A stretch of DNA of 64,000 bases from Acetobacterium woodii DSM 1030 (GCF_000247605.1 NC_016894.1:806001-870000), one strand, 5' to 3'. Counted from the first letter of the stretch, positions 33,812 to 44,748 are shown. Notes: generated by a model not told the origin, from the sequence alone. Numbers and translations are program-made.

Positions 33812-34108
33812 AATAATACCTTTCTCTATAATAATGTAATCTCTTTATTAAATACCCAGAAAATGGGAATTTATTATCCGAATAGTATAAAAATTTTTTG
33901 ATTAATATTTGAGACTGATAAAATCAAGATATTTTCAAATAAAAAACTGATAAAATAATTATCAAAATTAATAAATAGCAATCAGACTGTTGTCTCAACT
34001 GGAATCCAGAACAATAATTTGATATAATCATTTCGAAATGAAGCAATTGTTTTTAGAACCGTGTGGGTAAAAAATTAGACAATTACGAAATAATGATGGG
34101 AGACAAAA

Positions 34109-35155
34109 ATGATCGAGTACTTTAAGGATCACATTTTTAACATTAAAAACGATCAAATGGATGCTGAAGCGATTCACGCGAGTATTGTTTCAGGGGTGCG
34201 TTTAAAAGGAGCGCCATTAATCATTCTTTTTTGTGCGATTATTATCGCCTCAGTTGGCCTGAATACAAATTCAACGGCGGTCATTATTGGAGCGATGTTG
34301 ATATCACCGTTGATGAATCCGATTATTGCAATGGGATACAGTATTGCAACCTATGATGGCGTGTTGCTTAAAAATGCATCACTAAATTTTGTAATTCAGA
34401 TAATGATTGCCTTAATTGGGGCGACTATTTATTTTAGTCTTTCGCCTGTTCATGAAGCGACGAGTGAATTGATCGCCCGTACCGGTCCGTCTTTTTTTGA
34501 TATGTTGATTGCTTTTTTTGGTGGCACCGCCGGTGTCATTGGGATAACCAGAAAAGAAAAAACCAACGTTATTCCCGGGGTGGCGATTGCGACGGCATTG
34601 ATGCCTCCGATGTGTACGGTGGGATATGGAATTGCCAATGGCAATATCGATTATGTTTTTGCGGCGGCCTATTTATTTTCAATCAATGCTTTTTTTATCA
34701 TTGTGGCAACCTTTGCATTTTGCAAGTTGTTGCAACTAAAGCAGGCAAACGTTGTAAAAGAACGATATAATGTCATAATCAAAAGAGGGATTATTATTGG
34801 TGTTATTTTAATTAGTATTCCGGCTGCGGTTTCGGCCATTTATGTTGGAACGGTAACAATTCAGGATAAAATAATTTATAGCAAGGTTGAATCGTTTGTG
34901 AATAACGAAGTCAATTCAACCGAAACAACAATAATGCGGGCGACGGTTGATCCGAATCTGAAAAAGATCAGATTAGATTTAATTGGAACCGAATATACAA
35001 GCGAACAGTTAGATGCTATTAAAGCCAGTATGAGTAAGTATGGTCTGGGAGAATATCAGTTAGAAGTCATTCAAGATATCCGAACAACGCTCTTTAACTA
35101 TTTTGAAAATGCAAATGGAAAAGGGATTCAAAAAGCTGATATTGTGATTGTATAG
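34109..35155 (+). CDS. DUF389 membrane protein
   Basis: This 348-residue protein has six or so TM helices in its first two thirds and the family signature GAMLISPLMNPIIAMGYS (residues ~60-77), then ATALMPPMCTVGYGIANG. A soluble C-terminal domain of about 90 residues follows. The function of DUF389 proteins is not settled; a transport role has been suggested. It is a single gene with a terminator shared with gltD. Confidence 0.85.
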   Translation: MIEYFKDHIFNIKNDQMDAEAIHASIVSGVRLKGAPLIILFCAIIIASVGLNTNSTAVIIGAMLISPLMNPIIAMGYSIATYDGVLLKNASLNFVIQIMIALIGATIYFSLSPVHEATSELIARTGPSFFDMLIAFFGGTAGVIGITRKEKTNVIPGVAIATALMPPMCTVGYGIANGNIDYVFAAAYLFSINAFFIIVATFAFCKLLQLKQANVVKERYNVIIKRGIIIGVILISIPAAVSAIYVGTVTIQDKIIYSKVESFVNNEVNSTETTIMRATVDPNLKKIRLDLIGTEYTSEQLDAIKASMSKYGLGEYQLEVIQDIRTTLFNYFENANGKGIQKADIVIV

Positions 35156-35181
35156 GATAAAAAAATAAAGAAGAAAAAAAA

Positions 35182-35221
35182 CAACCATAAACCGAGTTTA
35201 TAACAGGTTTATGGTTGCTTT
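35182..35221. terminator. bidirectional terminator between DUF389 gene and gltD
   Basis: CAACCATAAACC (35182-35193) and GGTTTATGGTTG (35206-35217) make a 12-bp perfect stem with A- and T-rich flanks, between convergent genes. Confidence 0.8.
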
Positions 35222-35231
35222 TATTTTAAGA

Positions 35232-36713
35232 TTATTTTGAGGTTGCTGTTAAATAGCGATGGCAGGCTTGGGCCGCTTCACGGCCTTCATTAATAGCCCA
35301 GACAACGAGACTTTGGCCTCGACGCATATCGCCGGCCGCAAAGATATTGTCAATATTGGTTTGATAAACACCATAATCAGCTTTGACATTGGAGCGGGCA
35401 TCGCGTTCCAGCCCCAATTGTTCGAGCAATTGGTCATCCGGTCCAAGGAAACCCATGGCTAATAAGACCAGATCCGCGGGAAGCACTTTTTCAGTTCCGA
35501 GAATTTCTTTCATGGTCATTCGCCCGGAGGCATCTTTAACCCATTCAATCTCGATAGTATGGACGGCGGTTACATGTCCATCAGCATCACCGACGATTTT
35601 TTTAGTGGTGGTACAGTATTGACGGGGATCACTGCCGTAAAGAGCAACGGCTTCTTCCTGACCGTAATCCAACTTATAGGTTTTTGGCCATTCCGGCCAG
35701 GGATTATTTTGAGCTCGGGTTTCTGGTGGTTTGGGCATAATTTCCAATTGTAATACGCTGTTACAGCCATGGCGGATGGAGGTGGCAACACAGTCCGTTC
35801 CGGTGTCACCGCCGCCGATAATGACCACGTGCTTATCTTTAGCAGAGGTATAATTGCCATCCGTCAGGTTGGAGTCCAGCAGACTTTTGGTATTAGCTGA
35901 TAAAAAGTTAATGGCAAAATCCACGCCTTTTAAATTTCGGCCTTCAACAGGCAGATCCCGGGGTTTAGTGGCACCGCCACATAAAACCACAGCATCGTAA
36001 TCTTTTTTGAGATCATTAACCGGATAATCTTTACCAACCTCAGTGCTGGTAACAAAGTTGATCCCTTCAGCTTTCATCAGGTCAATACGACGTTGAACCA
36101 CTTTAGTTTTATCCAATTTCATATTAGGAATGCCATACATTAACAGTCCGCCGACCCGATCCGCCCGTTCGTAGACGGTAACACGATGACCGGCTTTATT
36201 TAACTCAGCCGCACAGGCCAGGCCTGCCGGACCAGAACCGACGACTGCAATTTTTTTGTCGGTTCGGTTTTGCGGCGGATTTGGGGTAATCCAGCCTTCT
36301 TTAAAAGCCCGGTCAATAATGGTGCATTCATTGGTTTTAATGGTCACCTGTGGTTCATTCAGACCAACCGTACAAGCCCCTTCGCAGGGGGCGGGACAAA
36401 CGCGGCCAGTGAATTCAGGGAAGTTGTTGGTTTTAAGCAATCGGGCTAATGCCTCTTTCCATAAACCTTTATAAATCATATCATTCCATTCGGGAATTAA
36501 ATTGTGAATCGGACAGCCAGAGGCACCGCCGGCAATCATCATTCCAGAGTGACAGTAGGGCACGCCGCAATCCATACAGCGGGCACCCTGAATTTGTTGG
36601 GTCGCTTCAGGCAGTTCTAAATGAAATTCCTGCCAGTCTTTGATGCGTTCGAGAGGTTCCCGATCTTTGGGTACTTCACGTTTATATTCTAAAAATCCAG
36701 TTGATTTTCCCAT
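35232..36713 (-). CDS. gltD: glutamate synthase small subunit (NADPH)
   Basis: This 493-residue flavoprotein has the N-terminal Fe-S domain ([33 protein letters not shown]), then FAD motif [19 protein letters not shown] and NAD(P) motif [16 protein letters not shown], and [12 protein letters not shown] near the end. It supplies electrons from NAD(P)H to GltB for synthesis of glutamate from glutamine and 2-oxoglutarate. It lies 17 bp downstream of gltB, with GGAGGTAAACAATT before the ATG. This is the normal glutamate synthase, separate from the split version at 16077-18993. Confidence 0.95.
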   Translation of the reverse strand: MGKSTGFLEYKREVPKDREPLERIKDWQEFHLELPEATQQIQGARCMDCGVPYCHSGMMIAGGASGCPIHNLIPEWNDMIYKGLWKEALARLLKTNNFPEFTGRVCPAPCEGACTVGLNEPQVTIKTNECTIIDRAFKEGWITPNPPQNRTDKKIAVVGSGPAGLACAAELNKAGHRVTVYERADRVGGLLMYGIPNMKLDKTKVVQRRIDLMKAEGINFVTSTEVGKDYPVNDLKKDYDAVVLCGGATKPRDLPVEGRNLKGVDFAINFLSANTKSLLDSNLTDGNYTSAKDKHVVIIGGGDTGTDCVATSIRHGCNSVLQLEIMPKPPETRAQNNPWPEWPKTYKLDYGQEEAVALYGSDPRQYCTTTKKIVGDADGHVTAVHTIEIEWVKDASGRMTMKEILGTEKVLPADLVLLAMGFLGPDDQLLEQLGLERDARSNVKADYGVYQTNIDNIFAAGDMRRGQSLVVWAINEGREAAQACHRYLTATSK

Positions 36714-36730
36714 AATTGTTTACCTCCTCT

Positions 36731-39700
36731 CTAATTTCCGCTTACCCGGGACAAATCCCGGTTATTTTCTTGAAAAGCTGCCATTAAGGCCTCATCACCG
36801 GTGAGTCCTTGAGCTTTAACGCGTTCCATGGCATCTTGCATGCGTTTGAAATCGCGTGGTAATACCTTAGTAAATTGTTTGTTATAATTGTCAAAATCAT
36901 CAAGAATTTTTTGGGCCAAAGCGCTGTTGGTATAATCCCGATGTTTTTCAATTAATAATTTAAGTTCCGATAATTCAACCGCGTCAGTGATTTTGACCAG
37001 ATCGACCATTTCCGCATTACAGGATTCGCAAAAAGATTCATCCAGATCTAAGACATAAGCAATTCCACCGGACATTCCGGCGGCAAAGTTTCGACCGGTT
37101 TTTCCAAGAATGACAACTTTTCCGCCAGTCATGTATTCACAACCATGATCACCAACCGATTCAACTACGGCGGTGACACCGCTGTTACGAACACAGAATC
37201 GTTCGCCGGCAGCGCCGCCAATATAAGCTTCACCTTTAGTCGCACCATAAAAAGCGACATTACCAACAATGATATTTTCGGCTGGAACAAAGGTTGCTTC
37301 TTTGGGTGGATAGATGACCATTTTCCCGCCGGAAAGGCCTTTGCCAAAATAATCATTGGCATCGCCTTCTAATTTGATCGTGATGCCGTTGGGAATAAAG
37401 GCCCCCAGACTTTGACCGGAGGAACCAGTCAGATTAAGAGTTATGGTATCTTCCGGTAAACCTTCTTCACCATAACGCTTAGACACTTCATTACCAATAA
37501 TGGTACCAACAACCCGGTTAACATTTCTGATGGTCGTTGTAATGGCTACTTTTTCGCCGCGTTCCAGTGCCGGTTGACATTGTTCCAACAGCTCGGTTAA
37601 GTCCTTGGATTTTTCAATGTTGTGGTTTTGGGCGATCTGACAATATAAACCGCCGCCTTCAGGGATTTCGGGCTGGTAGAGAATGTTTGAAAAATCCAAT
37701 CCTTTTGTTTTCCAATGTTCAATGGCATGATCCATTTCCAGTTTATCCGAACGGCCGACCATTTCATCGATGGTTCTAAAACCAAGTTCGGCCATGATTT
37801 CCCGGAGCTCCTGAGCAATAAACTTCATGAAGTTAACAATATGAGCAGGATCGCCGGTAAAGCGCTTGCGTAGTTCCGGATTTTGGGTAGCGACGCCAAC
37901 CGGGCAGGTATCCAGATGACAAACACGCATCATAACACAACCGAGAATAACCAGTGGAGCCGTTGCAAAGCCGTATTCTTCAGCACCTAATAAGGTTGCC
38001 ACCGCCAGGTCTTTACCAGTTAAAAGTTTACCATCGGTTTCCACTTTAACCCGGGTTCTTAAATTATTAAGGACCAGCGTTTGGTGCGTTTCAGCCAGAC
38101 CTAATTCCCAGGGAAGACCGGCGTGACGAATACTGGTTCGCGGTGAAGCACCGGTACCGCCGTCATAACCGCTGATCAAAATGACATCGGCTTTGGCTTT
38201 AGCAACCCCAGCGGCAATAGTGCCGACACCGACTTCAGAAACCAGTTTGACATTAATGCGGGCTTCGCGGTTGGCGTTTTTGAGGTCATGGATCAGTTCG
38301 GCCAAATCTTCAATCGAATAAATATCATGATGAGGCGGTGGGGAAATGAGTCCCACACCAGGGGTAGAAAACCGCGTTTTGGCAATCCAGGGATAAACTT
38401 TTCGTCCCGGAAGCTGACCACCTTCACCTGGTTTTGCCCCTTGGGCCATCTTTATCTGAATTTCTTGGGCACTGGACAAGTAATAGCTGGTAACGCCAAA
38501 ACGTCCGGAAGCGACCTGTTTGATGGCACTCAGGCGGGAATCACCATTGGCCAAAGGAATATGGCGTTCCGGATCTTCGCCGCCCTCGCCGGTATTGCTT
38601 TTACCACCGATTCGGTTCATCGCGATGGCTAAACATTCATGCGCTTCGCTACTTAAAGAACCATAAGACATCGCGCCGGTTTTAAAACGGGTACAAATGC
38701 TTTCGACTGATTCAACCTCATCAAGGGCGATCGGCTGACGGTTTTTAAAGGTCATCATCCCTCTTAAGGTGCAAGCTTTTTGACTTTGTTCATTAATCAG
38801 GCTAGTGTATTCCTGATACGTTTTATAATCACCGTTTCGGCAGGCGGTTTGCAATTTGTAAACTGCTTCCGGGTTATACGTGTGAAACTCGCCATCAGCC
38901 CGCCATTGAAAATTGCCGCCGGACTCAAGCGTATTTGGGTCGGAAAAGGGATTGGCATAAGCTTCGTCGTGACGCATCTGAGATTCTTGCGCAATTTCGT
39001 TTAGTCCAAGACCTTCGATGCGGGAAGGGGTTCTGGTGAAGTATTTGTTAATCACATCAGAGTTGATGCCAACCGCTTCAAAAATCTGCGCGCCATGATA
39101 ACTTAAAATGGTTGAAATACCCATTTTTGAAAGTACTTTAATAACCCCTTTGCTGACCGTTTTGATATAAGTTTTGATTGCTTTTTCAACGGTTACGTCG
39201 GTTAATAAACCTCTTTTGATCAGATCTTCAATTGTTTCAAAGGCCAGATAAGGATTAACGGCGGTAGCCCCGTAACCGATCAGAACCGCAAAATGATGGA
39301 CTTCGCGTGGTTCCCCGGATTCGATGATTAAACTGATTTTGGTCCGGGTCAGATTTTGAATGAGGTGTTGATGAAGTCCTGAAATTGCCAATGCCGAAGG
39401 AATCGGCAGCATTTCAGCATTAACCCCGCGATCTGAGAGGATTACGACACGCGCACCATTTTCGATGGCAATATCAGCTTCGGCGAAAAGATTATCAAGG
39501 GCTTTTTCTAAGCCTTCACCACCGCTGTTTTTGGGAAATAAAGTTGATAGGGTAACAGCTTTAATTAACGGATCATCCAATTCTTTTATTTTTTCTAAAT
39601 CATCATTGCTTAAGATCGGGACATCCAAACTAATTTGATGGCAGCTTTCTGGCAAGGGATTGATAAGATTGCCTTCACCGCCAACATAGACGCCTGTTCC

Positions 39701-41320
39701 GGTGATTAGTTCTTCACGCAGCGCATCAATCGGTGGGTTAGTTACTTGGGCAAACATTTGTTTGAAATAATTAAAAAGCACCTGCGACTTATCGGATAAG
39801 ACCGCTAATGGAATATCATTACCCATGGCTCCGATCGGATCAACGCCGTCTTTAGCCATGGGGATAATCATTGTTTTCAGATCCTCATAGGTGTAACCAA
39901 ATGTCTTTTGACGTTGAATCAAGGTTTCAGAGTGGGTGATGTTTTTGATTTTGGGTTCAGGTAGCATATCGAGGGTGATATTATGTTCGGCAAGCCATTT
40001 GCCATAAGGCTGCTGGCAGGCAACGGAATGTTTTAAATCTTCATCATTGATAATTTCCCCTTTTTCAGTGTCAATCATCAACATTCGCCCGGGTTTCAAA
40101 CGTTCTTTACAGAGAATGTTTTCGGGGGGAATATCCAACACGCCAACTTCAGAAGAGAGAATAACCATGTCGTCTTTAGTTACGTAATAACGAGAAGGCC
40201 GCAGACCATTTCGATCAAGCACGGCGCCCAGTCGGATGCCATCAGTGAACGCAATCGCGGCGGGGCCATCCCAGGGTTCTAACATGCGGGAATGATAATT
40301 ATAAAATGCTTGCTTTTCAGGACTCATCGTTTTATGTTTAGCCCAGGGTTCCGGGATCATCATCATCGCACTATGTGCCATTGAACGTCCGGTTAAACTT
40401 AAAAACTCAAAGGTGTTATCAAAGATAGATGAATCACTCCCATCAACATCAACAACGGGGAACGTTTTTTCCAATTCATTACCAAATAGATCACTTTGGA
40501 GCAATGATTGACGGGCATACATCCAGTTAACATTTCCGCGGAGAGTGTTGATTTCACCATTATGAATGACATAACGATTAGGATGGGCGCGTTCCCAACT
40601 GGGAAAAGTATTGGTACTGAAACGGGAATGAACCATCGCAATTGCGGTGGTCACATCGGGATCACGCAAATCCAGATAGAATTCACCGACTTGATCTTCG
40701 GTGAGCATGCCCTTGTATACGACGGTTCGAGAAGAAAAACTGGCGGCGTAAAAAGACAAACCTTGTTTTTTAGTGATTTTTTCGACCTGTTTTCGGATGG
40801 TGTAGAGTTTTCGTTCGAAATCCATCGCATCGGTAATTTGGGGGTCTTTTTTAATAAATACCTGTTTAAGAAAAGGCATGCTACTAACGGCAATTTTTCC
40901 CAAATCACAAAGGTTGTAGGGAACATCCCGCCAACCAAGAAGGGTTTGACCTTCTTGTAAGATCACATCCGCCAATATCTGCTCACATTGTTTTCTTGCT
41001 TCGGCATCAGTGGGCATAAATAACATTCCCAAGCCATAATCGCCTGGTTCGGGAAGCGTGAAACCTTCTTTCGGCGTTACTTTTTTAAGAAATTGGTGGG
41101 GGATCTGGATTAGAATTCCGGCGCCATCGCCGGTGTTTTGTTCAGCACCACGTCCGCCGCGGTGTTGCAAATTAATAAGTGTTGTTAAAGCTTGTTGAAC
41201 GATATCGTGTGATTTTTTTCCTTTGATATGGACAATCGCCCCAATACCACAGGCGTCATGTTCAAAAGTGGGATCATAAAGTCCCTGCTTGGGTGGTAAA
41301 TTAGTGAATTTCATACGCAT
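36731..41320 (-). CDS. gltB: glutamate synthase large subunit
   Basis: This 1529-residue protein has all four domains in order. The class II amidotransferase begins CGIGAIVH at about residue 24, so a short propeptide precedes the nucleophile Cys; it continues to residue ~430. A central domain lies at about 470-770. The FMN/3Fe-4S synthase domain lies at about 830-1200, with [10 protein letters not shown] and the cluster [15 protein letters not shown]. The GXGXG domain lies at about 1260-1460. All hallmark motifs are intact. AGGAAGGTTAAA precedes the ATG. It forms an operon with gltD and is the standard ammonium-assimilation enzyme. Confidence 0.96.
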   Translation of the reverse strand: MRMKFTNLPPKQGLYDPTFEHDACGIGAIVHIKGKKSHDIVQQALTTLINLQHRGGRGAEQNTGDGAGILIQIPHQFLKKVTPKEGFTLPEPGDYGLGMLFMPTDAEARKQCEQILADVILQEGQTLLGWRDVPYNLCDLGKIAVSSMPFLKQVFIKKDPQITDAMDFERKLYTIRKQVEKITKKQGLSFYAASFSSRTVVYKGMLTEDQVGEFYLDLRDPDVTTAIAMVHSRFSTNTFPSWERAHPNRYVIHNGEINTLRGNVNWMYARQSLLQSDLFGNELEKTFPVVDVDGSDSSIFDNTFEFLSLTGRSMAHSAMMMIPEPWAKHKTMSPEKQAFYNYHSRMLEPWDGPAAIAFTDGIRLGAVLDRNGLRPSRYYVTKDDMVILSSEVGVLDIPPENILCKERLKPGRMLMIDTEKGEIINDEDLKHSVACQQPYGKWLAEHNITLDMLPEPKIKNITHSETLIQRQKTFGYTYEDLKTMIIPMAKDGVDPIGAMGNDIPLAVLSDKSQVLFNYFKQMFAQVTNPPIDALREELITGTGVYVGGEGNLINPLPESCHQISLDVPILSNDDLEKIKELDDPLIKAVTLSTLFPKNSGGEGLEKALDNLFAEADIAIENGARVVILSDRGVNAEMLPIPSALAISGLHQHLIQNLTRTKISLIIESGEPREVHHFAVLIGYGATAVNPYLAFETIEDLIKRGLLTDVTVEKAIKTYIKTVSKGVIKVLSKMGISTILSYHGAQIFEAVGINSDVINKYFTRTPSRIEGLGLNEIAQESQMRHDEAYANPFSDPNTLESGGNFQWRADGEFHTYNPEAVYKLQTACRNGDYKTYQEYTSLINEQSQKACTLRGMMTFKNRQPIALDEVESVESICTRFKTGAMSYGSLSSEAHECLAIAMNRIGGKSNTGEGGEDPERHIPLANGDSRLSAIKQVASGRFGVTSYYLSSAQEIQIKMAQGAKPGEGGQLPGRKVYPWIAKTRFSTPGVGLISPPPHHDIYSIEDLAELIHDLKNANREARINVKLVSEVGVGTIAAGVAKAKADVILISGYDGGTGASPRTSIRHAGLPWELGLAETHQTLVLNNLRTRVKVETDGKLLTGKDLAVATLLGAEEYGFATAPLVILGCVMMRVCHLDTCPVGVATQNPELRKRFTGDPAHIVNFMKFIAQELREIMAELGFRTIDEMVGRSDKLEMDHAIEHWKTKGLDFSNILYQPEIPEGGGLYCQIAQNHNIEKSKDLTELLEQCQPALERGEKVAITTTIRNVNRVVGTIIGNEVSKRYGEEGLPEDTITLNLTGSSGQSLGAFIPNGITIKLEGDANDYFGKGLSGGKMVIYPPKEATFVPAENIIVGNVAFYGATKGEAYIGGAAGERFCVRNSGVTAVVESVGDHGCEYMTGGKVVILGKTGRNFAAGMSGGIAYVLDLDESFCESCNAEMVDLVKITDAVELSELKLLIEKHRDYTNSALAQKILDDFDNYNKQFTKVLPRDFKRMQDAMERVKAQGLTGDEALMAAFQENNRDLSRVSGN

Positions 41321-41740
41321 TTTAACCTTCCTCAGAATAATCTTTTGTAATATACGGAATATAATTGCGAGTAAAGGAGTTCGAAAATTATATTCATATT
41401 AACGATTCAAATTAGTGTATCTGACTATATCACATCTATTTAATCAGGCACAAACGATATTTTTTAAAATAAATTAAAATTGTGCCGAATTATGCAAGAA
41501 GGGATATGGTTTTATAATTATACTATAAAGCTAGATAATTAACAAAAAAATTTCCATGATTATATCACGAAATTAGCATAATTTTAAGTGTTTTATTCAA
41601 AAAAAGTTCTCAAAAGTGTTTTTTATTGACGATCAGTTGTTTGTCATAGAAATAACAAATTAAAGGATTGTTTTTTTATGGTGGCAATTCTTTAGGGAAG
41701 GTGTCAAAGTAACTTTTAATAATAGTTTACATTGGCTGTA
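41321..41740. other. AT-rich region upstream of gltB with probable promoter
   Basis: On the minus strand TTGTGC (41448-41453), an 18-nt spacer and the extended -10 TGATATAGT (TATAGT at 41424-41429) form a plausible gltB promoter. GGCACAA (41447-41453) and TTGTGCC (41480-41486) are inverted repeats around the -35 box and could bind a regulator. I see no gene in the rest. Confidence 0.45.
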
Positions 41741-41800
41741 TTAAAATAGCTCTATTTCAGTCCCTAAACCAAAGGTTCAAGTTGAAATAGAGCTAGTGTA
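41741..41800 (-). terminator. intrinsic terminator after methyltransferase I copy 2
   Basis: TAGCTCTATTTCA (41747-41759) and TGAAATAGAGCTA (41783-41795) form a 13-bp perfect stem with a 23-nt loop; the minus strand continues ATTTTAA. Confidence 0.7.
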
Positions 41801-41825
41801 TAATTATATAAGATTGAAAGAGTGG

Positions 41826-42809
41826 TTAGAACATTTCCTTGCTGAGTTGGTCAATAATTTCACTAGTTGCTTCATAAACACCGGGGAAGGAACTAATGTT
41901 TAATCCCTGACTCAAATTTGGAATAAAATACAGTTTACCGCATTCTTCACAAGCTTTTTTTACATCGGCGTAAATCAGTTCTCGGGTCCAGCCAGGGAAA
42001 TCAACTCGGCCACTATCAACATCGCCCATAAATGTGATTTTTCCGCCATATTGCTTAATCAGTTCCGGGACATTGTTGGTGGTCATAACACCCTGCCAGA
42101 TATCGATGCCCATTTCAATCATTTCGGGAACTAAATTAGCGGCATAACTATCGCTATGGTGAACAATTAATTCAACGCCATTCGCTTTCCAGAAGCCATA
42201 AACTTTTTTGTAAGCCGGTAAAATAAACTCATCGAACATTTCCGGGGAGATGAAAGATGAACGTTGACTACCCCAGTCATCATGATGGAATAAGGCATCG
42301 GGATGAATGTGATCAATCACTTCTTTAGCATAAGCCAGTTCATATTCAACAATGTAATCAATTAAGTCATGCATATCTTCAGGCTCTTCATATAAAGCCA
42401 TTAAAGCGTCTTCCATGCTCATCAGATGATGGGTCATTTCAAAAATTCCCGGAGCACAAAAAGCGGTTACGAATTTATCATTACGGTCAACGGAATCGGC
42501 ATGGGCGATGGCTGCTGCCCACTCTTCATCGGAATAGAAAACAGAAGGTGCTTTGACACTTTCGCGCCAATTTGTGATGTCTTTTAAGGCCTTATGTTCG
42601 TCGTCGTGCATCGGGAAAGAACCAATTTGATCGGCGGGCCAATCAAATGTAACCCCCCATTTATTTTTGATGCGTGTTCCCGGCGCCGGCGCCAGGGGAA
42701 GATCCATTGGTGCTTCCATAATTAGTTCCATAAATTCATATTGATTAACAAAACGGTCAGGGTTTCCGCCGTTTATAACTTCCATCAAATTTTGTCTTTT
42801 GGTTAACAT
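41826..42809 (-). CDS. corrinoid-dependent methyltransferase I, URO-D fold (O-demethylase type), copy 2
   Basis: This 327-residue protein is a paralogue of the one at 30578-31555 and has the same landmarks: LTKRQNLMEVINGGNPDRFVN, FHHDDWGSQRSSFISPEMF and LIVHHSDSYAANLVPEM. The main differences lie in the N-terminal substrate-facing part (LPLAPAPGTRIKNKWGVTFDW against GAMVGPGQTIKNGWGITFTW), which suggests a different methyl donor. It is encoded 66 bp after its corrinoid protein, with AGGAGGTAATTACC before the ATG. The donor is probably a methoxylated aromatic; this is inferred from the family. Confidence 0.87.
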   Translation of the reverse strand: MLTKRQNLMEVINGGNPDRFVNQYEFMELIMEAPMDLPLAPAPGTRIKNKWGVTFDWPADQIGSFPMHDDEHKALKDITNWRESVKAPSVFYSDEEWAAAIAHADSVDRNDKFVTAFCAPGIFEMTHHLMSMEDALMALYEEPEDMHDLIDYIVEYELAYAKEVIDHIHPDALFHHDDWGSQRSSFISPEMFDEFILPAYKKVYGFWKANGVELIVHHSDSYAANLVPEMIEMGIDIWQGVMTTNNVPELIKQYGGKITFMGDVDSGRVDFPGWTRELIYADVKKACEECGKLYFIPNLSQGLNISSFPGVYEATSEIIDQLSKEMF

Positions 42810-42875
42810 GGTAATTACCTCCTAAGTTTTTGGATATGATTTTTTAATTTTAACTATTTTATCGCAATTGAATAA

Positions 42876-43505
42876 TTAAGCAGTGGCCAATTCTTTAGCT
42901 TTAACGGCGGCACTGCCGGCGTCTGGGGCGTATCCGTCAGCACCAATTTCGGTAGCATATTCTGGCGTTACGGGAGCTCCTCCAACAATCACTTTTATTT
43001 CGGGACAAGCGGCTTTAACAGTGGCTACGGCTTCTTTTAAAGCGGGCATGGTCGTGGTCAAAAGACCGGAGCAGGCGACCAACTTGACATTGGCATTATC
43101 TTTGACGGCTTGAACAAAGGTGTCAGCAGGAACATCAACGCCAAGGTCAACCATATCAAAACCGGCACTTTCAATCATCATTGAAACCAGATTTTTGCCG
43201 ATATCATGTAAATCTCCGGCTACGGTTCCGATGATACAGGTACCCAGTGAGGCGGAACCATCCCCAGCCATAAGTGGTTTTAAGACATCGACTCCTTTTG
43301 ACATCGCTTTGGCGGCAATGAGCATTTCCGGCACAAAAATTTCACCGGATGAGAATTTTTCGCCAACGACGCCCATGGAATCCACCATTGCCTGGAGAAT
43401 ATCACCAGCGGCACTGCCTTCGTCAAGAGCTTCCTGAACTAATCCGGGGACCAGCTTCGATTTTCCGGCTTCAACCTTTGCTTTGACTTCTTCAATTTTT
43501 GACAT
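42876..43505 (-). CDS. corrinoid protein of a methyltransferase system, copy 2
   Basis: This 209-residue protein has the same layout as copy 1: helical cap, then the B12-binding domain with GDLHDIGKNLV (His100), SGLLTTTMPAL and VGGAPVT. Sixteen substitutions, mostly conservative and clustered in the last third, separate the two, so they are distinct but probably able to use shared activating and tetrahydrofolate-methylating enzymes. TAGGAGGAAAATAAC precedes the ATG. It is the first gene of a two-gene operon with its own promoter and, apparently, a TetR-type operator. Confidence 0.92.
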   Translation of the reverse strand: MSKIEEVKAKVEAGKSKLVPGLVQEALDEGSAAGDILQAMVDSMGVVGEKFSSGEIFVPEMLIAAKAMSKGVDVLKPLMAGDGSASLGTCIIGTVAGDLHDIGKNLVSMMIESAGFDMVDLGVDVPADTFVQAVKDNANVKLVACSGLLTTTMPALKEAVATVKAACPEIKVIVGGAPVTPEYATEIGADGYAPDAGSAAVKAKELATA

Positions 43506-43537
43506 GTTATTTTCCTCCTATTTATATAGTATATTTG

Positions 43538-43587
43538 TGATATCCGATAGATATCAGCTTTGATCAATGATCACCACGTGTGTGCGC
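43538..43587 (-). promoter_or_regulatory. conserved leader element, copy 2
   Basis: Read on the minus strand: GCGCACACAC (43587-43578), 21 bases, then AGCTGATATC-TATCG-GATATCA with the same TGATATC/GATATCA stem (43556-43538), ending 32 nt before the start codon. Compare the element at 29737-29785. Confidence 0.6.
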
Positions 43588-43773
43588 AGCAATCATTAAT
43601 AAACACGTTTATTAATGGGCTTACTTTGCTGATGCGTATTGATAAGATGTCTTAAATTCAAACGATAACCAAGCTTTATTGCTATATTTTGGATTGCTGT
43701 TCGCGTTGATTTATTGTTAGCGATTGCAGTAACTATCCGGTCAAGATAACGGTTTACGATGGATAAAAGAAAC

Positions 43774-43822
43774 AATTGCTTGTAAGCAATTTTAATATAT
43801 ATTATCAGATTCAAAAAGTCAA
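43774..43822 (-). promoter_or_regulatory. sigma-A promoter with operator-like palindrome at the start site
   Basis: On the minus strand TTGACT (43817-43822), a 17-nt spacer and TATATT (43794-43799). The palindrome AATTGCTT-gt-AAGCAATT (43774-43791) lies right after the -10 box, over the expected start site, where a repressor would block transcription. The TetR gene is next door. The leader to the corrinoid gene would be about 280 nt. Confidence 0.65.
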
Positions 43823-43895
43823 CAAAATTCGTAAAAAAAATAATTAATATTAAATTAGTCGATACGTAAACGATTAAATCACGCTAAAAAATAAA

Positions 43896-43945
43896 AATAA
43901 GAAGATCAAACAATTGTTTGCAAACAATTGTTTGATCTTCTTATT
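43896..43945. terminator. 50-bp perfect palindrome downstream of the TetR gene
   Basis: Bases 43896-43920 are the exact reverse complement of 43921-43945, with no loop. Inside it the 14-bp palindrome CAAACAATTGTTTG occurs twice in tandem (43907-43920, 43921-43934). It lies 21 bp after the TetR stop codon. It may be a terminator, a pair of operators, or both. Confidence 0.6.
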
Positions 43946-43966
43946 CACCGGATAGTGGCCTAAGCG

Positions 43967-44644
43967 CTAATCTTCTACCGGGGTGTAAAGATAACTTTTT
44001 ACTTTTTTTAATTGTGGAAATTCTTTCAGCAAACGATCAATGGTGCTGGTGGCGGAGCTGATCAGGGACTTGAGCAGCAGGGGATTGTTGCTGATTTTTA
44101 AAGAATAAAACATTTGATTAATACTTAAATCAAAAAGTTCTTCTTTGGTAAGGAGAATTTCTTTTTCAAATTGCTTGATCGTCAGTGCTCTGATTACTCC
44201 AAAAGATGCGGTAACCGCATAATCACAAAGAATATTTTTATCCGCTTCTTCGATTTGATCATTCTGATCAACCAGCGTTTCATAAAGCACATAAAGATTT
44301 CCGGCACGAGTTGCTTTTTCAAGTAAGTCAAACTTGTTCATTTCATAAATAAAACGATCATAGTGGGGATCAATCTCAGTTAAACTAAAATGTAATTTGA
44401 AAAACGTAATCAGTTGTAACAGTTCGTCTTGGGAGGAAAGATAGTTAAGGATATGAGAGTAAAGTGTCTCATAATTATTATTGAGCATATCACTGGCAAT
44501 AATATCTTTGGTTTTAAAATAATAAGTAACCAGACCCAGATTAACGCCAGCTTCCCTGGCAATAAGGGTGTTGGGGGTATTCTCATAGCCATTTTCCAGG
44601 TAGAGACGTTTGGCAGTATTGTATATTTTATCTCGTGTATTCAT
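43967..44644 (-). CDS. TetR-family transcriptional regulator
   Basis: This 225-residue protein has the TetR DNA-binding domain at the N-terminus (RDKIYNTAKRLYLENGYEN and IAREAGVNLGLVTYYFKTKD, residues ~3-50) and a long helical ligand domain. The start is the ATG at 44644, preceded by GAGGATAACCTGATT. It is upstream of, and in the same direction as, the second corrinoid/methyltransferase operon, 460 bp away. A palindrome sits on that operon's predicted start site, so the regulator probably controls it in response to the methyl donor or a breakdown product. This is inference from position. Confidence 0.85.
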   Translation of the reverse strand: MNTRDKIYNTAKRLYLENGYENTPNTLIAREAGVNLGLVTYYFKTKDIIASDMLNNNYETLYSHILNYLSSQDELLQLITFFKLHFSLTEIDPHYDRFIYEMNKFDLLEKATRAGNLYVLYETLVDQNDQIEEADKNILCDYAVTASFGVIRALTIKQFEKEILLTKEELFDLSINQMFYSLKISNNPLLLKSLISSATSTIDRLLKEFPQLKKVKSYLYTPVED

Positions 44645-44748
44645 AATCAGGTTATCCTCATTCTTTTTGATAGTATAATCATAGCACAATAAATCCAAGG
44701 ACGTCCATGTTTAAATGAGAGCATCGATAAAATAGCAAAAACAGCAGA

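Noticed and set aside
43596-43814. 72-residue minus-strand open frame in the leader of the second corrinoid module
   Set aside because: It has no ribosome site or recognisable domain and starts at or before the predicted transcription start; the other module has no counterpart. More likely chance in a long AT-rich leader.
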